64,000 bases of DNA from Kribbella sp. CA-293567. Its GTDB lineage: Bacteria > Actinomycetota > Actinomycetes > Propionibacteriales > Kribbellaceae. Below the pieces are notes generated by a model. That model worked only from the letters and a program-made list of their open reading frames with translations, was not told the DNA's origin and ran no database searches. The stretch is from contig NZ_CP114065.1 in assembly GCF_027627575.1 (NCBI RefSeq), forward strand, positions 4,340,001 to 4,404,000, read 5' to 3'. This document shows, piece after piece, positions 9,032-17,153 of this stretch. Position 1 is the first letter of the stretch. Each line of letters begins with the position of its first letter. Made by a program: the position numbers and the translations under genes.

Positions 9032-9925
9032 CTACCCCGGGGTCAGTTCCGTCAGGACCGCCCGGATCGCCGGGCTGGCGTCGGCGCTGCGCCGCCACGC
9101 GGCCTGGACCTCGCGGGTCGGCCGGCGGGTCAGCGGCCGGGCGACGAGGTCCTCCCCCAGCGGCGGCCGGGCGAGTCGAGGGATCAGCGCGATCACGTCG
9201 TCCGAGGTGACCAGTGCCAGCTGGGTGGCGAAGTCGTCGACGAGATGCCGGACGTCGGGCTCGTCCGGCAGGTCGGCGAAAAGTCGCCGGAACCACTGAT
9301 GGCAGACCGTGCCCGGTGGGCTCGTCACCCAGGCGTGGCCGGCGAGATCGATGGCGGCAAGGGGTGCGTCCCGCTGCGCGAGCGGATGGGACCGGCTCAT
9401 CACGACGTCGCCGACGTCGGTGTGGACGCGGCGCTGTCGCAGGGACGGCGGCAAGCTGACCGGCAGGTCGTCCGCGTCGTGGATCAGCGCCAGGTCCGCC
9501 GTACCGGCGTCGACGCTGTGCAGCGCCTGGTCCGGGTCCTGCTCGGTGACGCGAATGGTCAGCTCGGGGAAGGCTGTCGCCACGCGAGCGAGTGCCGGCG
9601 CGAGCAGGCCACGGATGGCGGTCGAGAACGCCACCACCCGCAGTACGCCGCGCGGCGCTCCTTCGGCGACCGATTTCGCCGCCTCCGCGCAGCGCTCGAG
9701 TGCCTGGAACACCTCAGGCGCCGAGTCCACGATGGCCTGTCCAGCAGGAGTCAGCACGACTCCACGCCCAGCCGGGGCCAGCACCGGAACCCCGACCTGA
9801 CGCTCCAGCCGCTTGAGCTGCTGCGACACGGCCGAAGCCGTGAACCCGAGCTCGTCAGCCGCTCGTGCCAGCGTTCCCAGAGCAGCCACCGCCCGCAACG
9901 CGCGCAAGGCGCCGACCTCAATCAT
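9032..9925 (-). CDS. LysR family transcriptional regulator
   Basis: 297 residues. Residues 1-60 form the typical winged helix-turn-helix (LRALRAVAALGTLARAADEL then SAVSQQLKRLERQVG), and residues 90-297 a periplasmic-binding-protein-like effector domain. LysR proteins usually control a divergent neighbour; here that is dapA, whose start is only 74 bases away. The effector might be an intermediate of lysine or peptidoglycan synthesis, but a distant target is equally possible. Confidence 0.88.
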   Translation of the reverse strand: MIEVGALRALRAVAALGTLARAADELGFTASAVSQQLKRLERQVGVPVLAPAGRGVVLTPAGQAIVDSAPEVFQALERCAEAAKSVAEGAPRGVLRVVAFSTAIRGLLAPALARVATAFPELTIRVTEQDPDQALHSVDAGTADLALIHDADDLPVSLPPSLRQRRVHTDVGDVVMSRSHPLAQRDAPLAAIDLAGHAWVTSPPGTVCHQWFRRLFADLPDEPDVRHLVDDFATQLALVTSDDVIALIPRLARPPLGEDLVARPLTRRPTREVQAAWRRSADASPAIRAVLTELTPG

Positions 9926-9999
9926 GCAGCCACGCTAACCATTACCGGCCAAAAAGCATCGCTGGACCGCGCCAATCGCCGCGCGACACGATCGTCGCC
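9926..9999. promoter_or_regulatory. Divergent LysR/dapA promoter region
   Basis: A 74-base gap between the LysR ATG and the dapA GTG. It is less GC-rich in its first half (a run of five A around 9953-9957). A LysR site would be expected here; I cannot pick one out with confidence. Confidence 0.35.
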
Positions 10000-10962
10000 G
10001 TGACTGAACAGCTCTTCGGCACCAATCTGGCCGCGATGGTGACCCCGATGAATCCCGACGGCACCCTCAGCGAGCCGGGACTCACCAGTCTCGTCACTCA
10101 CCTGCTCGGCACCGGCTGCGACGGCATCGTCGTCGCCGGAACCACCGGCGAATCCCCCACCCTGACCGATGCCGAGACCACGCACCTCGTCCAGACCGTT
10201 GCGACTCAAGCCGCCGGTCGCGCCCGGGTCATCGCCGGCATCGGCACGTATGACACCGCCGCCACCGTCCGCCGAGCCCGCGACGCCGAAACCGCCGGCG
10301 CAGACGCCCTGCTCTTGGTCACCCCGTACTACTCCCGCCCCACCCAACCCGGCATCATCGCCCACTGCTTCGCAGTAGCCGACTCCACCGCCCTCCCCGT
10401 GATGCTGTACGACGTGCCGGCCCGGACCGGCGTAGCCATGGCAGCGACCACCCTCACCGAACTGGCCAACCACCCCAACATCCGCGCCGTCAAGGACGCC
10501 AAAGGCGACCTCTTCGAAGCCATGACGGTGATGGCCGAGTCGCCTCTCGCCTACTACTGCGGCATCGACGAGCTCAATCTCCCCTACCTGACCGCCGGCG
10601 CCACCGGCCTGGTCAGCGTGATCGGCAATCTCGTCGCCGACCACAACGCCGCCCTCATCCAGGCCGTCCGGACCAGTGACCTGCCGACGGCCCAGGCGAT
10701 CCAGCGCTCACTGATCTCGCTGACAGCCGCACTCATGGGCACGTCACAAGGCGCGAGCACGACCAAGGCCGTGCTCGCCGAACTCGGCATCATCCCGCAC
10801 GCGACGGCCCGTCTCCCTCTGCTCGAGCCTCCAGCGCCTCAGCTCCGGCAAGTGGCACAGGCTCTGGCCTCCTGGCCGGAGCTTGCCGGCCGAACCACGC
10901 GTCCAGAGCCGCGTCGTCGCCGAGCGCGCCGAACCGGGTCGGTCCACGCTCCAGCATCCTGA
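10000..10962 (+). CDS. dapA: 4-hydroxy-tetrahydrodipicolinate synthase (DapA)
   Basis: TIM-barrel class I aldolase condensing pyruvate with aspartate semialdehyde in lysine/diaminopimelate synthesis. Visible signatures: AGTTGESPTLT (Thr48/Thr49 region), PYYSRPTQ (Tyr110/111), YDVPARTG (Tyr137) and the Schiff-base lysine in IRAVKDAKGD (Lys165). From the GTG at 10000 the protein is 320 residues, slightly longer than the usual 290-300 because of a basic tail (EPRRRRARR) that may be non-native. Open frame upstream overlaps the LysR promoter, so the GTG is preferred. Other members of the DapA superfamily act on sugar acids, but the motif set fits DapA. It lies outside a dapB/asd cluster, so it may be a second copy. 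Confidence 0.87.
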   Translation: MTEQLFGTNLAAMVTPMNPDGTLSEPGLTSLVTHLLGTGCDGIVVAGTTGESPTLTDAETTHLVQTVATQAAGRARVIAGIGTYDTAATVRRARDAETAGADALLLVTPYYSRPTQPGIIAHCFAVADSTALPVMLYDVPARTGVAMAATTLTELANHPNIRAVKDAKGDLFEAMTVMAESPLAYYCGIDELNLPYLTAGATGLVSVIGNLVADHNAALIQAVRTSDLPTAQAIQRSLISLTAALMGTSQGASTTKAVLAELGIIPHATARLPLLEPPAPQLRQVAQALASWPELAGRTTRPEPRRRRARRTGSVHAPAS

Positions 10963-11002
10963 GGAACGCGACCAGTCGCCGTCCTGTCTCACCCAAAGTG
11001 CT

Positions 11003-11060
11003 CACCCCCTCCGAAACGTTGTATCGGGCAACCAGCCCGGAACGTTTCAGGGAGGGGGTG
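11003..11060. terminator. Compound bidirectional terminator between dapA and DUF3159 gene
   Basis: An 18-base left arm (11003-11020) pairs with a 20-base right arm (11041-11060) with only a two-base bulge, and the apical region contains a second stem (CGGGC 11025-11029 with GCCCG 11035-11039). It sits between two converging genes. Confidence 0.75.
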
Positions 11061-11064
11061 TGAC

Positions 11065-11925
11065 CTACTTCTTGCCGCCGCGGAGCAGGCCGGTGATGTG
11101 GTCGCGGGCGTCGTCCCACTTGTCGTCGGGCAGCGAGCCGCGCAGCACGGAGTACGCGAGCCAGAGCGCCAGGGCATAGAGCGGGAGGCCGAGGCCGATC
11201 TTGGCGATGCCGAGAGCGTTCAGCTGGCTGGTCAGGTAGAGCGGGATCTGGATCACCAGCCGGACCGCGAACAGGCCGGCGAAGACCAGCGTGGCCCGGT
11301 TGAAGCCACGGAACATGTCCGGGTCACGGCGCCATTCGCCACCGGTCTGGGTGATCAGACCGTAGATCGCGCCGAACAGCGGCCAGCGAAGCACGATCGA
11401 CAGACCGTAGATGCCCAGGTAGACGCCGCTGAGGATCATGCCGGGCAGGTAGACGTTCTCCGCCTTGCCGCTGCGGGCCGCGACCCAGGCGGAGAAGGCG
11501 ACGCCGATGAAGCCGCCGATCACGTTGCGCAGCGGCTGCTTGCGCAGCAGGCGGAGCAGCGCGACCGCGCCACCGCAGGCGACCGCGACGATCAACGCGA
11601 GCTTCAGATCGTGGTCGGAGGCCGCGTAGACGATCATGAACGCGATCCACGGCAGACCGATGTCGAGCAGCGCACCCCAGCCGCCGAGAGCGCGGAAGAA
11701 GTCCTTGTCGGTGGTCGACGACGGCTTGGCCGGAGCGTCCTCGGCGGAGCGCTCGTCGGCAGGTCCGGCATCGGTGGTCCGGCCCGAGGCGTCCTCGGCG
11801 GTGTGCGGCGGCACCGTGCCGGCCGCTTCGAACTCGGGTTTCAGAATCTCGACCAGCTTCTCGTTCAGGTCCTCGTCCAGCTGGTCGCGGTGGGTGTCGC
11901 GGCCGGTACCCCGCGGCTCAGCCAT
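11065..11925 (-). CDS. DUF3159 family membrane protein
   Basis: 286 residues. A polar N-terminus (about 1-85) is followed by five to six hydrophobic segments (ALLDIGLPWIAFMIVYAA, LALIVAVACGGAVALL and others) and a short cytosolic tail. Corresponds in position and size to Rv2693c, a conserved actinobacterial membrane protein of unknown function. Its start overlaps the end of the OB-fold gene upstream by eight bases, so the two are probably one transcript. Confidence 0.82.
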   Translation of the reverse strand: MAEPRGTGRDTHRDQLDEDLNEKLVEILKPEFEAAGTVPPHTAEDASGRTTDAGPADERSAEDAPAKPSSTTDKDFFRALGGWGALLDIGLPWIAFMIVYAASDHDLKLALIVAVACGGAVALLRLLRKQPLRNVIGGFIGVAFSAWVAARSGKAENVYLPGMILSGVYLGIYGLSIVLRWPLFGAIYGLITQTGGEWRRDPDMFRGFNRATLVFAGLFAVRLVIQIPLYLTSQLNALGIAKIGLGLPLYALALWLAYSVLRGSLPDDKWDDARDHITGLLRGGKK

Positions 11926-12307
11926 GCGCGGCCGTCGGACGGAGCTCGTACTTCGGGTTGAACATCACCCGGTCACCGTCCACGACCCCGATCCGCCCGG
12001 AGGCGATCAGCTCCGAGCCCGGGTGGATGCCGGCGATCTTGCGCCGTCCCAGCCAGACCAGCTTGACCGCGCCGGTGCCGTCGTACAGCTCACCTTCCAG
12101 CGCCGGTACGCCGCCGCGCGGGCTGAAAGTGATCGTGCGCAGCGTGCCGTACAGCGTCACCATCTCCCGGTCCTGACAACCGGTGATGGACCGGGCGCCA
12201 CAGCCGTGCGCGTAGTCCTGAAGCACTTCGGCGTCCTGCTCGTCGCGGTCGCCGGCCAAGCCCCGGAGGGCGCGCTTCCACAACCCCCCGGACTTATCAC
12301 TACCCAT
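11918..12307 (-). CDS. OB-fold nucleic-acid-binding domain protein
   Basis: 129 residues. The central part (about 45-120: VTLYGTLRTITFSP, ELYDGTGAVKLVWLG, SGRIGVVDGDRVMFNPKYEL) is a single OB-fold like that of RecG or RecJ-type proteins. It matches Rv2694c in position. It probably binds single-stranded nucleic acid; the partner is unknown. Cys36 and Cys44 flank the start of the fold. Confidence 0.8.
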   Translation of the reverse strand: MGSDKSGGLWKRALRGLAGDRDEQDAEVLQDYAHGCGARSITGCQDREMVTLYGTLRTITFSPRGGVPALEGELYDGTGAVKLVWLGRRKIAGIHPGSELIASGRIGVVDGDRVMFNPKYELRPTAAHG

Positions 12308-12361
12308 GGGGCCAGTGTAATCCGCTGGTGAGCGTGCTCGGCCGGTATCCGGACATGTCCC

Positions 12362-13054
12362 TCAGGCCTCTTCCTCGGGGGCGGCCTGGGCTCCGGCCGG
12401 CAGGCGCAGGGCCAGCGACTCGCGCGGGGCCATCGGCTCGGTACCGCGGACGACGACCACGTTGCGCAGCGACTCCTCCATCGGCGGCGCGGCGTCCGGC
12501 TCGACCGCGGCGCGCCCCAGCACGGTGGCCCGCAGCAGCCAGCGCGGACCGTCGACGCCGATCACCCGGGAGGTCTGGCTGAAGATCTGTCCCTCGGGGT
12601 CCTCGACCGGTACGACCAGCACGAGCTCGGTTCCGAACGGGCCCTCGGTCTCCGACGCGGTGCCACCCATCCGGGTCGCCTCGGAGGCGATCTCGCGGCG
12701 CACCTCGGACCAGATGCCGCTCGTCTTGGGCGCGGCGAACGCGCGCAGCTCGAGGGCCGAGTCCTCCAGCACCAGCAGCACCGCCTGCACCTCGTTGGTG
12801 GCCTCGTCGACCTGCAGCCGCAGCTCCATCCCGGGCATTCCGGTGATCACCAGCGCGCCGAGGTCGATCCGGTCCTCGGCCTCCAGCGTCGAGGCGTCCA
12901 CCTCGGTGGAGTCGAACGGCCCGCCGGTGCGACCGGCCGGCGTACCGGACTCGCCGGCCGCCTCGTCGGCAGCCACGTCAGCGACCTCGTCGTCACCGAA
13001 GAAACCACCGGTCGACTCGGCCTCGTCGTTCTTGCCCTTGCGACGGAAGATCAC
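12362..13054 (-). CDS. DUF3710 domain-containing protein
   Basis: 230 residues, acidic N-terminal 45 residues after a short basic start (MIFRRKGKNDEAE), then an alpha/beta domain from DRIDLGALVI to FSQTSRVIGVDGPRW. Equivalent to Rv2696c next to dut. Function unknown; cytosolic, no membrane segment. Same strand as dut, 118 bases downstream of it. Confidence 0.8.
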   Translation of the reverse strand: MIFRRKGKNDEAESTGGFFGDDEVADVAADEAAGESGTPAGRTGGPFDSTEVDASTLEAEDRIDLGALVITGMPGMELRLQVDEATNEVQAVLLVLEDSALELRAFAAPKTSGIWSEVRREIASEATRMGGTASETEGPFGTELVLVVPVEDPEGQIFSQTSRVIGVDGPRWLLRATVLGRAAVEPDAAPPMEESLRNVVVVRGTEPMAPRESLALRLPAGAQAAPEEEA

Positions 13055-13172
13055 TGCTCTTGCCTACTTCCTTGTCCAATACGGATCGTTCGAAAAATCG
13101 GGCCGGGCAGCGACTGCCCGTCACGGCCCGCCGTAGTCTCGCGCATGCCGCAGGTCACCGGCGTGCACCTGA

Positions 13173-13625
13173 TCAGCGTGTCACACCACCGAAGCCGCCG
13201 GTCGAGCCGTGCCCGCCGGTACCCCGATCCGAACCGGGCAGCTTCGCGACCTCCACGAACCGGGCCTTCTCGACGCGCTGCACGATCAACTGCGCGATCC
13301 GGTCACCCCGCCGCAGCGTGATCTCCTCGGTGGGGTCCAGGTTGATCAGGCACACCTTGATCTCGCCACGGTAGCCCGCGTCCACGGTTCCGGGCGCGTT
13401 GACGAGCGTCACCCCGTGCTTGGCGGCCAGCCCCGACCGCGGGTGCACGAACGCGGCGTACCCGTCCTGCAGCGCGATCGCGATCCCGGTGCCGACCAGC
13501 CCTCGCTCGCCGGGCTTCAAGGTGATGTCGCTGGTCGCGAGCAGATCGGCGCCGGCGTCCCCGGGATGCGCGTACGCCGGTACGGGCAGGTCCTCGTCGA
13601 GCCGCTGGATCAGTACCTCAGTCAT
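13173..13625 (-). CDS. dut: dUTP diphosphatase (trimeric dUTPase)
   Basis: 150 residues from ATG 13625. All five dUTPase motifs are visible: HPGDAGADLLA (motif 1), HPRSGLAAKHGV (motif 2/3 region), NAPGTVDAGYRGE (motif 3, catalytic Asp and Tyr), RGDRIAQLIVQ (motif 4) and the flexible C-terminal RGTGGHGSTGGFG (motif 5, closes the active site of the neighbouring subunit). It hydrolyses dUTP to dUMP and keeps uracil out of DNA. In-frame codons upstream overlap the divergent DUF3093 gene, so the longer frame is rejected. Confidence 0.96.
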   Translation of the reverse strand: MTEVLIQRLDEDLPVPAYAHPGDAGADLLATSDITLKPGERGLVGTGIAIALQDGYAAFVHPRSGLAAKHGVTLVNAPGTVDAGYRGEIKVCLINLDPTEEITLRRGDRIAQLIVQRVEKARFVEVAKLPGSDRGTGGHGSTGGFGGVTR

Positions 13626-13677
13626 GGGAGGTGACCCTATCGACGGGCTTCGGCACAGCACGTGCCAGGCTGGTGCC

Positions 13678-14133
13678 GTGGAGCAATATCGGGAACGGCT
13701 GAGCGTGCCAGTGAGTTGGTGGGCCATCGCGGCCGCCGCAGTGGCCACCCTGTACCTCATCACCGCCGTCCCTGCTGGCACCGGCGTTGGCCTGGTGATC
13801 GCGGGGATCGCCGCGGTCGTGCTGGCCACCCTGTTCATCCGGTACGGCGGTGCGGTGGTTGCTGTCGACTCCGAGAAGCTGCGGGCCGGCCGGGCCGCCA
13901 TCGAGCGGGAGTACCTCGGCAAGGCCCAGCCGTTGTCCGGTGACGACGCACGCAACGCTTTCGGCCGCGACTGCGACCCGGCGGCCTACCTGGTGCTCCG
14001 CAGCTACGTGCGCGGCGCAGTACGGGTGGAGATCACCGATCCGCAGGACCCGGCGCCGTACTGGCTGATCGCCACGCGGAACCCGGACCGCCTGGCAGCA
14101 GCTCTGGCCGCCGGCAGCGTGGCAAGATCCTGA
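13678..14133 (+). CDS. DUF3093 family membrane protein
   Basis: 151 residues from GTG 13678. Two hydrophobic helices at about residues 13-52 (WWAIAAAAVATLYLITAV and VGLVIAGIAAVVLATLFI), then a cytosolic domain ending in YWLIATRNPDRLAAAL. Equivalent to Rv2698, divergent from dut with a 52-base gap. Function unknown. Confidence 0.85.
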   Translation: MEQYRERLSVPVSWWAIAAAAVATLYLITAVPAGTGVGLVIAGIAAVVLATLFIRYGGAVVAVDSEKLRAGRAAIEREYLGKAQPLSGDDARNAFGRDCDPAAYLVLRSYVRGAVRVEITDPQDPAPYWLIATRNPDRLAAALAAGSVARS

Positions 14134-14163
14134 GTGTCGGGGACCTGTAGCTAGGAGGCAGTT

Positions 14164-14445
14164 GTGGTCGGAGCCAAGATCGGTTGGAAGCTCGTGCTGA
14201 TGGCGTTCACCGTGGTGGTGTCGCTGGTCGCGAACAAGGCGGTGACGACGGCCTGGAAGATCGGGTCCGGCGGGAAGCCACCGAAGGGCAACCAGGCCGG
14301 CTACATCGAGATCGTCACCTGGGCGGTCGCCAGTGGCGCGTCGGCGGCGGCCGCCAAGCGGTTCGCCGAGGACCGCGCGGCGAAGTACTGGCTCAAGTCG
14401 ACCGGCAGCCTGCCGCCCGGCTACGAGGACAAGCTGACCTCCTGA
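14164..14445 (+). CDS. DUF4235 domain-containing small membrane protein
   Basis: 93 residues with two hydrophobic segments: LVLMAFTVVVSLVANKAV at about 9-26 and an alanine-rich segment IVTWAVASGASAAAAKRFA at about 50-68. A CTAGGAGG-like ribosome site sits seven bases before the GTG. The family is common in actinobacteria and uncharacterised. Probably cotranscribed with the DUF3093 gene 30 bases upstream. Confidence 0.82.
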   Translation: MVGAKIGWKLVLMAFTVVVSLVANKAVTTAWKIGSGGKPPKGNQAGYIEIVTWAVASGASAAAAKRFAEDRAAKYWLKSTGSLPPGYEDKLTS

Positions 14446-14513
14446 TCGGCCTTCCGGTCAGCCTTCTGGCCGCCGCCCGGTCGCCCTGCCGGGCTGTTCG
14501 AGGACATGACAAC

Positions 14514-14545
14514 GGGACCGGCCCCTCCTGCGAGGGGACGGTCCC
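14514..14545. terminator. Bidirectional terminator between DUF4235 and DUF4193 genes
   Basis: Positions 14514-14527 pair with 14532-14545 (one G/A mismatch) around a CTGC loop, between two converging genes. The rest of 14446-14590 shows no gene. Confidence 0.75.
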
Positions 14546-14590
14546 GGCTGCCGGTACGGACTCGGCTGAGCAGGGCGACCGTGCTGCTGG

Positions 14591-14890
14591 TTAGGCAGCG
14601 CAGTCGCGGCAGATCAGCTGTCCGTTCTTGCTGTTCGCGAGCTGGCTGCGGTGGTGAACCAGGAAGCAGCTCGAACAGGTGAACTCGTCGGCCTGGCGCG
14701 GGAGGACCCGCACTGCCAGCTCTTCGTGGCTCAGGTCGGCGCCGGGCAGCTCGAAGCTCTCGGCGGCTTCGGCCTCGTCCTCGTCGACCTTGCCGGAGTT
14801 CTTGTCGTGACGGCGAGTCTTCAGTTCCTCGATCGACTCTTCGCTGGAGTCCTCGTCCGTCTTGCGCGGGGCGTCGTAATCAGTCGCCAT
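14591..14890 (-). CDS. DUF4193 family zinc-ribbon-like protein
   Basis: 99 residues from ATG 14890. Acidic, poorly ordered N-terminus (residues 1-55), then a four-cysteine site: Cys72-x2-Cys75 (TCSSCFLVHH) and Cys94-x2-Cys97 (ICRDCAA), probably holding one zinc. Equivalent to Rv2699c, conserved beside dut and suhB in actinobacteria; function unknown. Longer in-frame starts would run into the dyad upstream and carry no family-like sequence. Confidence 0.9.
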   Translation of the reverse strand: MATDYDAPRKTDEDSSEESIEELKTRRHDKNSGKVDEDEAEAAESFELPGADLSHEELAVRVLPRQADEFTCSSCFLVHHRSQLANSKNGQLICRDCAA

Positions 14891-15131
14891 GGTGTTCCCT
14901 GCCCTCTTCGTACCCGTGGTGTTGCCTGCTGAGCCCAAGAACAGGTCGACCGGCCGAGAAATTCCTTCACGGAGCTCTCGTCGCCCGAAACCCTTGACAG
15001 ACAGGCTGGCAGCGGCATCAATACCGCCCCCGAGGCAGGGATTGTGCCCTATCGCCGGGCCTTCACGCGCGCCGGGGTCCACCTTTCGTCCCGCGTGTCG
15101 CGGATTGAGACAGGACCGAACGATCGATTGC

Positions 15132-15161
15132 TCATTAATGTGCACAAGTGTGCATCAATGA
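15132..15161. promoter_or_regulatory. AT-rich dyad element upstream of DUF4193 gene
   Basis: TGCACA-AG-TGTGCA at the centre, with imperfectly matching flanks (TCATTAATG against TCATTGATG), gives a near-palindrome in otherwise GC-rich DNA. It lies six bases after the suhB stop and about 240 bases upstream of the DUF4193 ATG. It could be an operator or the suhB terminator. The rest of 14891-15167 has no gene. Confidence 0.4.
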
Positions 15162-15167
15162 ACACTT

Positions 15168-15968
15168 TCAGGATCTGAGCGGATTGGCTGCCACCAGCGC
15201 GTCGTGCAGCGGACCGAACACCGCGGGCGTCGCCGCGATCGACATCTCCGGCGACACCGGCGCTCCGTCGAGGCCGCCGACCTGCGCCCCCGCCTCCGCC
15301 GCGATGAGGGCGCCCGCGCCGTAGTCCCACGGGTTCAGCCCACGCTCGTAGACGGCGTCCAGGCGGCCGCAGGCCACGTAGCACAAGTCGATCGCGCCGA
15401 CACCGATCCGGCGGACGTCGCGGACCTTGGCGATCAACGACGCGAGCACCTCAGCCTGCACCTCACGGCGTACCGGGTCGTAGCCGAAGCCCGTACCGAC
15501 CAGGGCCTTGCTCAGGTCGGCACACTCCGACACCCGGATCGGCCGGCCGTCCAGGAACGCGCCGCCGCCCAGGGTGGCGGTGAACATCTCGCCCTTGGGG
15601 GCGTCCACGACCACGCCGGCCACCGTGCGGCCGTCGTACTCGACAGCGATCGAGACCGCGTACGTCGGGATGTCGTACAGGTAGTTGACCGTGCCGTCGA
15701 TCGGGTCGACGACCCAGCGGACCCCGCTGGAACCGTTGACGTCGTCGCCCTCCTCCCCCAGGAACGAGTCGTCCGGCCGGGCGGCCAGCACTCTGGCCCG
15801 GATGAGCTCCTCCGACTCCCGGTCGACGGCGGTGACGATGTCCGTCGTCGTGCTCTTCGTGTCGGCCACCGTGATCGTCCCCCGGCGACGCTCGACGATC
15901 AGCTGAGCTGCCTCGGCAGCGACCTCGACTGCCAGCTTCAGCAGGTCCTGGGGGTTCTCGGAGCTCAT
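15168..15968 (-). CDS. suhB: Inositol monophosphatase family phosphatase (SuhB-like)
   Basis: 266 residues. The lithium-sensitive phosphatase motifs are intact: FLGEEGDD (metal-binding Glu), WVVDPIDGTVNYLYDIP (Asp-Pro-Ile-Asp-Gly-Thr) and WDYGAGALIAAEAGA near the C-terminus. Such enzymes hydrolyse inositol-1-phosphate or related sugar phosphates; some act on 3'-phosphoadenosine phosphate. Equivalent to Rv2701c. ATG overlaps the ferrochelatase stop as ATGA, so it is translated behind hemH. Confidence 0.93.
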   Translation of the reverse strand: MSSENPQDLLKLAVEVAAEAAQLIVERRRGTITVADTKSTTTDIVTAVDRESEELIRARVLAARPDDSFLGEEGDDVNGSSGVRWVVDPIDGTVNYLYDIPTYAVSIAVEYDGRTVAGVVVDAPKGEMFTATLGGGAFLDGRPIRVSECADLSKALVGTGFGYDPVRREVQAEVLASLIAKVRDVRRIGVGAIDLCYVACGRLDAVYERGLNPWDYGAGALIAAEAGAQVGGLDGAPVSPEMSIAATPAVFGPLHDALVAANPLRS

Positions 15969-17077
15969 GCAGATTCCTTCGCTGCCGGTGCGGCGGGTTC
16001 GTGGGTCGTGGATGCTCCGGGGCGGCGGAGAGCGGGACAGCAGTCGGGGCGGCAGTTGTCCCAGCCCGGGCCGAGCGCACCGAGACAGGGGCGCGACGGC
16101 TGCTCGCCACGCTCGGCAGCAGCCCGCTCGATCACCAGGTCGCGCAGCATCGTGACGAACCGCTCGTCGGTGCCAGGAGTGGCCGCGCGGGCCATCGGCA
16201 GGTGCAGCTTCTCGGCAGTCGCGGCGGCCTCGGTGTCGAGGTCGTAGATGACCTCCATGTGGTCACTGACGAACCCGATCGGTACTACGGCGACGCCGGG
16301 CACACCGGAGGCTGCCAGCTCCTCCAAGTGGTCGTTGACGTCCGGCTCGAGCCACGGCACCTGGGGCGGGCCGGAGCGCGAGCAGTAGACCAGGTCCGTC
16401 CTGCGCTCGACCCCAGTACGCCGCTCCAGCTCCGCGGTGATCTCGGCGGCCACATCCAGGTGCCAGCTGACGTACCCGTTGCCGTCCGGACCGCTGGTCT
16501 CGTTCATCTTGGTCGGAATGGAATGCGTCACATAGGCGATCGCGGTGCCCTCGGGCAGCTTGCTCAGCGCCTCGGCAGTCGACTCGACGAACGAGCCGAC
16601 AAAGCCGGGGTGGTTCGCGTAGTGCCGCAGCTTGTCGAGCACGGGCGCCCCCTCGACCGCGGCAGTCGCGTCGGCCAGGTTCTCCCGGTACTGCCGGCAG
16701 CCGGAGTACGACGGGTAGGCGGACGTGACGATCACCACAGCACGCCGTACGCCGTCGGCCGTCATCTGCCGCAGGGTGTCGGTCAGGTACGGGTCCCAGT
16801 TGCGGTTGCCCCAGTAGAGCGGCAGGGCGAGGCCGACCTCGTCGAAGGAGGTCCGGAGCACCTGCAGCAGCTCCCGGTTCTGGTCGTTGATCGGGCTGCG
16901 GCCGCCGAACGAGTAGTAGTGCTCGCCGACTTCCTTCAGCCGCTCGTCGGGGATGCCGCGGCCGCGGGTGACGTTCTGCAGGAAGGGCAGCACGTCCGCG
17001 GGCTTCTCGGGACCACCGAAGGAGAGCAGCAGGACAGCGTCGTACGGGACTGGATCAGGCGTCGGTTCGACGGGCAT
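15965..17077 (-). CDS. hemH: Ferrochelatase (coproporphyrin type, actinobacterial HemH/CpfC)
   Basis: 370 residues from ATG 17077. Inserts iron into the porphyrin of haem synthesis; actinobacteria generally use coproporphyrin III. Motifs: LLLSFGGPEKPADV at the N-terminus, catalytic His185 in YVTHSIPTKMNET, Glu275 in FVSDHMEVIYDLD. Cysteines Cys127 (YSGCRQY) and a C-terminal cluster Cys331, Cys342, Cys346, Cys347 match the layout of [2Fe-2S]-containing actinobacterial ferrochelatases. First gene of a hemH-suhB operon, divergent from an MFS gene. The longer open frame upstream lacks family similarity. Confidence 0.94.
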   Translation of the reverse strand: MPVEPTPDPVPYDAVLLLSFGGPEKPADVLPFLQNVTRGRGIPDERLKEVGEHYYSFGGRSPINDQNRELLQVLRTSFDEVGLALPLYWGNRNWDPYLTDTLRQMTADGVRRAVVIVTSAYPSYSGCRQYRENLADATAAVEGAPVLDKLRHYANHPGFVGSFVESTAEALSKLPEGTAIAYVTHSIPTKMNETSGPDGNGYVSWHLDVAAEITAELERRTGVERRTDLVYCSRSGPPQVPWLEPDVNDHLEELAASGVPGVAVVPIGFVSDHMEVIYDLDTEAAATAEKLHLPMARAATPGTDERFVTMLRDLVIERAAAERGEQPSRPCLGALGPGWDNCRPDCCPALRRPGASTTHEPAAPAAKESA

Positions 17078-17153
17078 ACCTCGATGATCCCAGGCGCGCC
17101 GAAACCGGATGCGCGCGGTCCCCGGGCGGGGCGTTAAGGTGAGGCCGATATCC

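Noticed and set aside
14997..15025. TTGACA with a TCAATA 17 bases away on the plus strand
   Set aside because: No plus-strand gene follows for more than 2 kb; probably a chance match.
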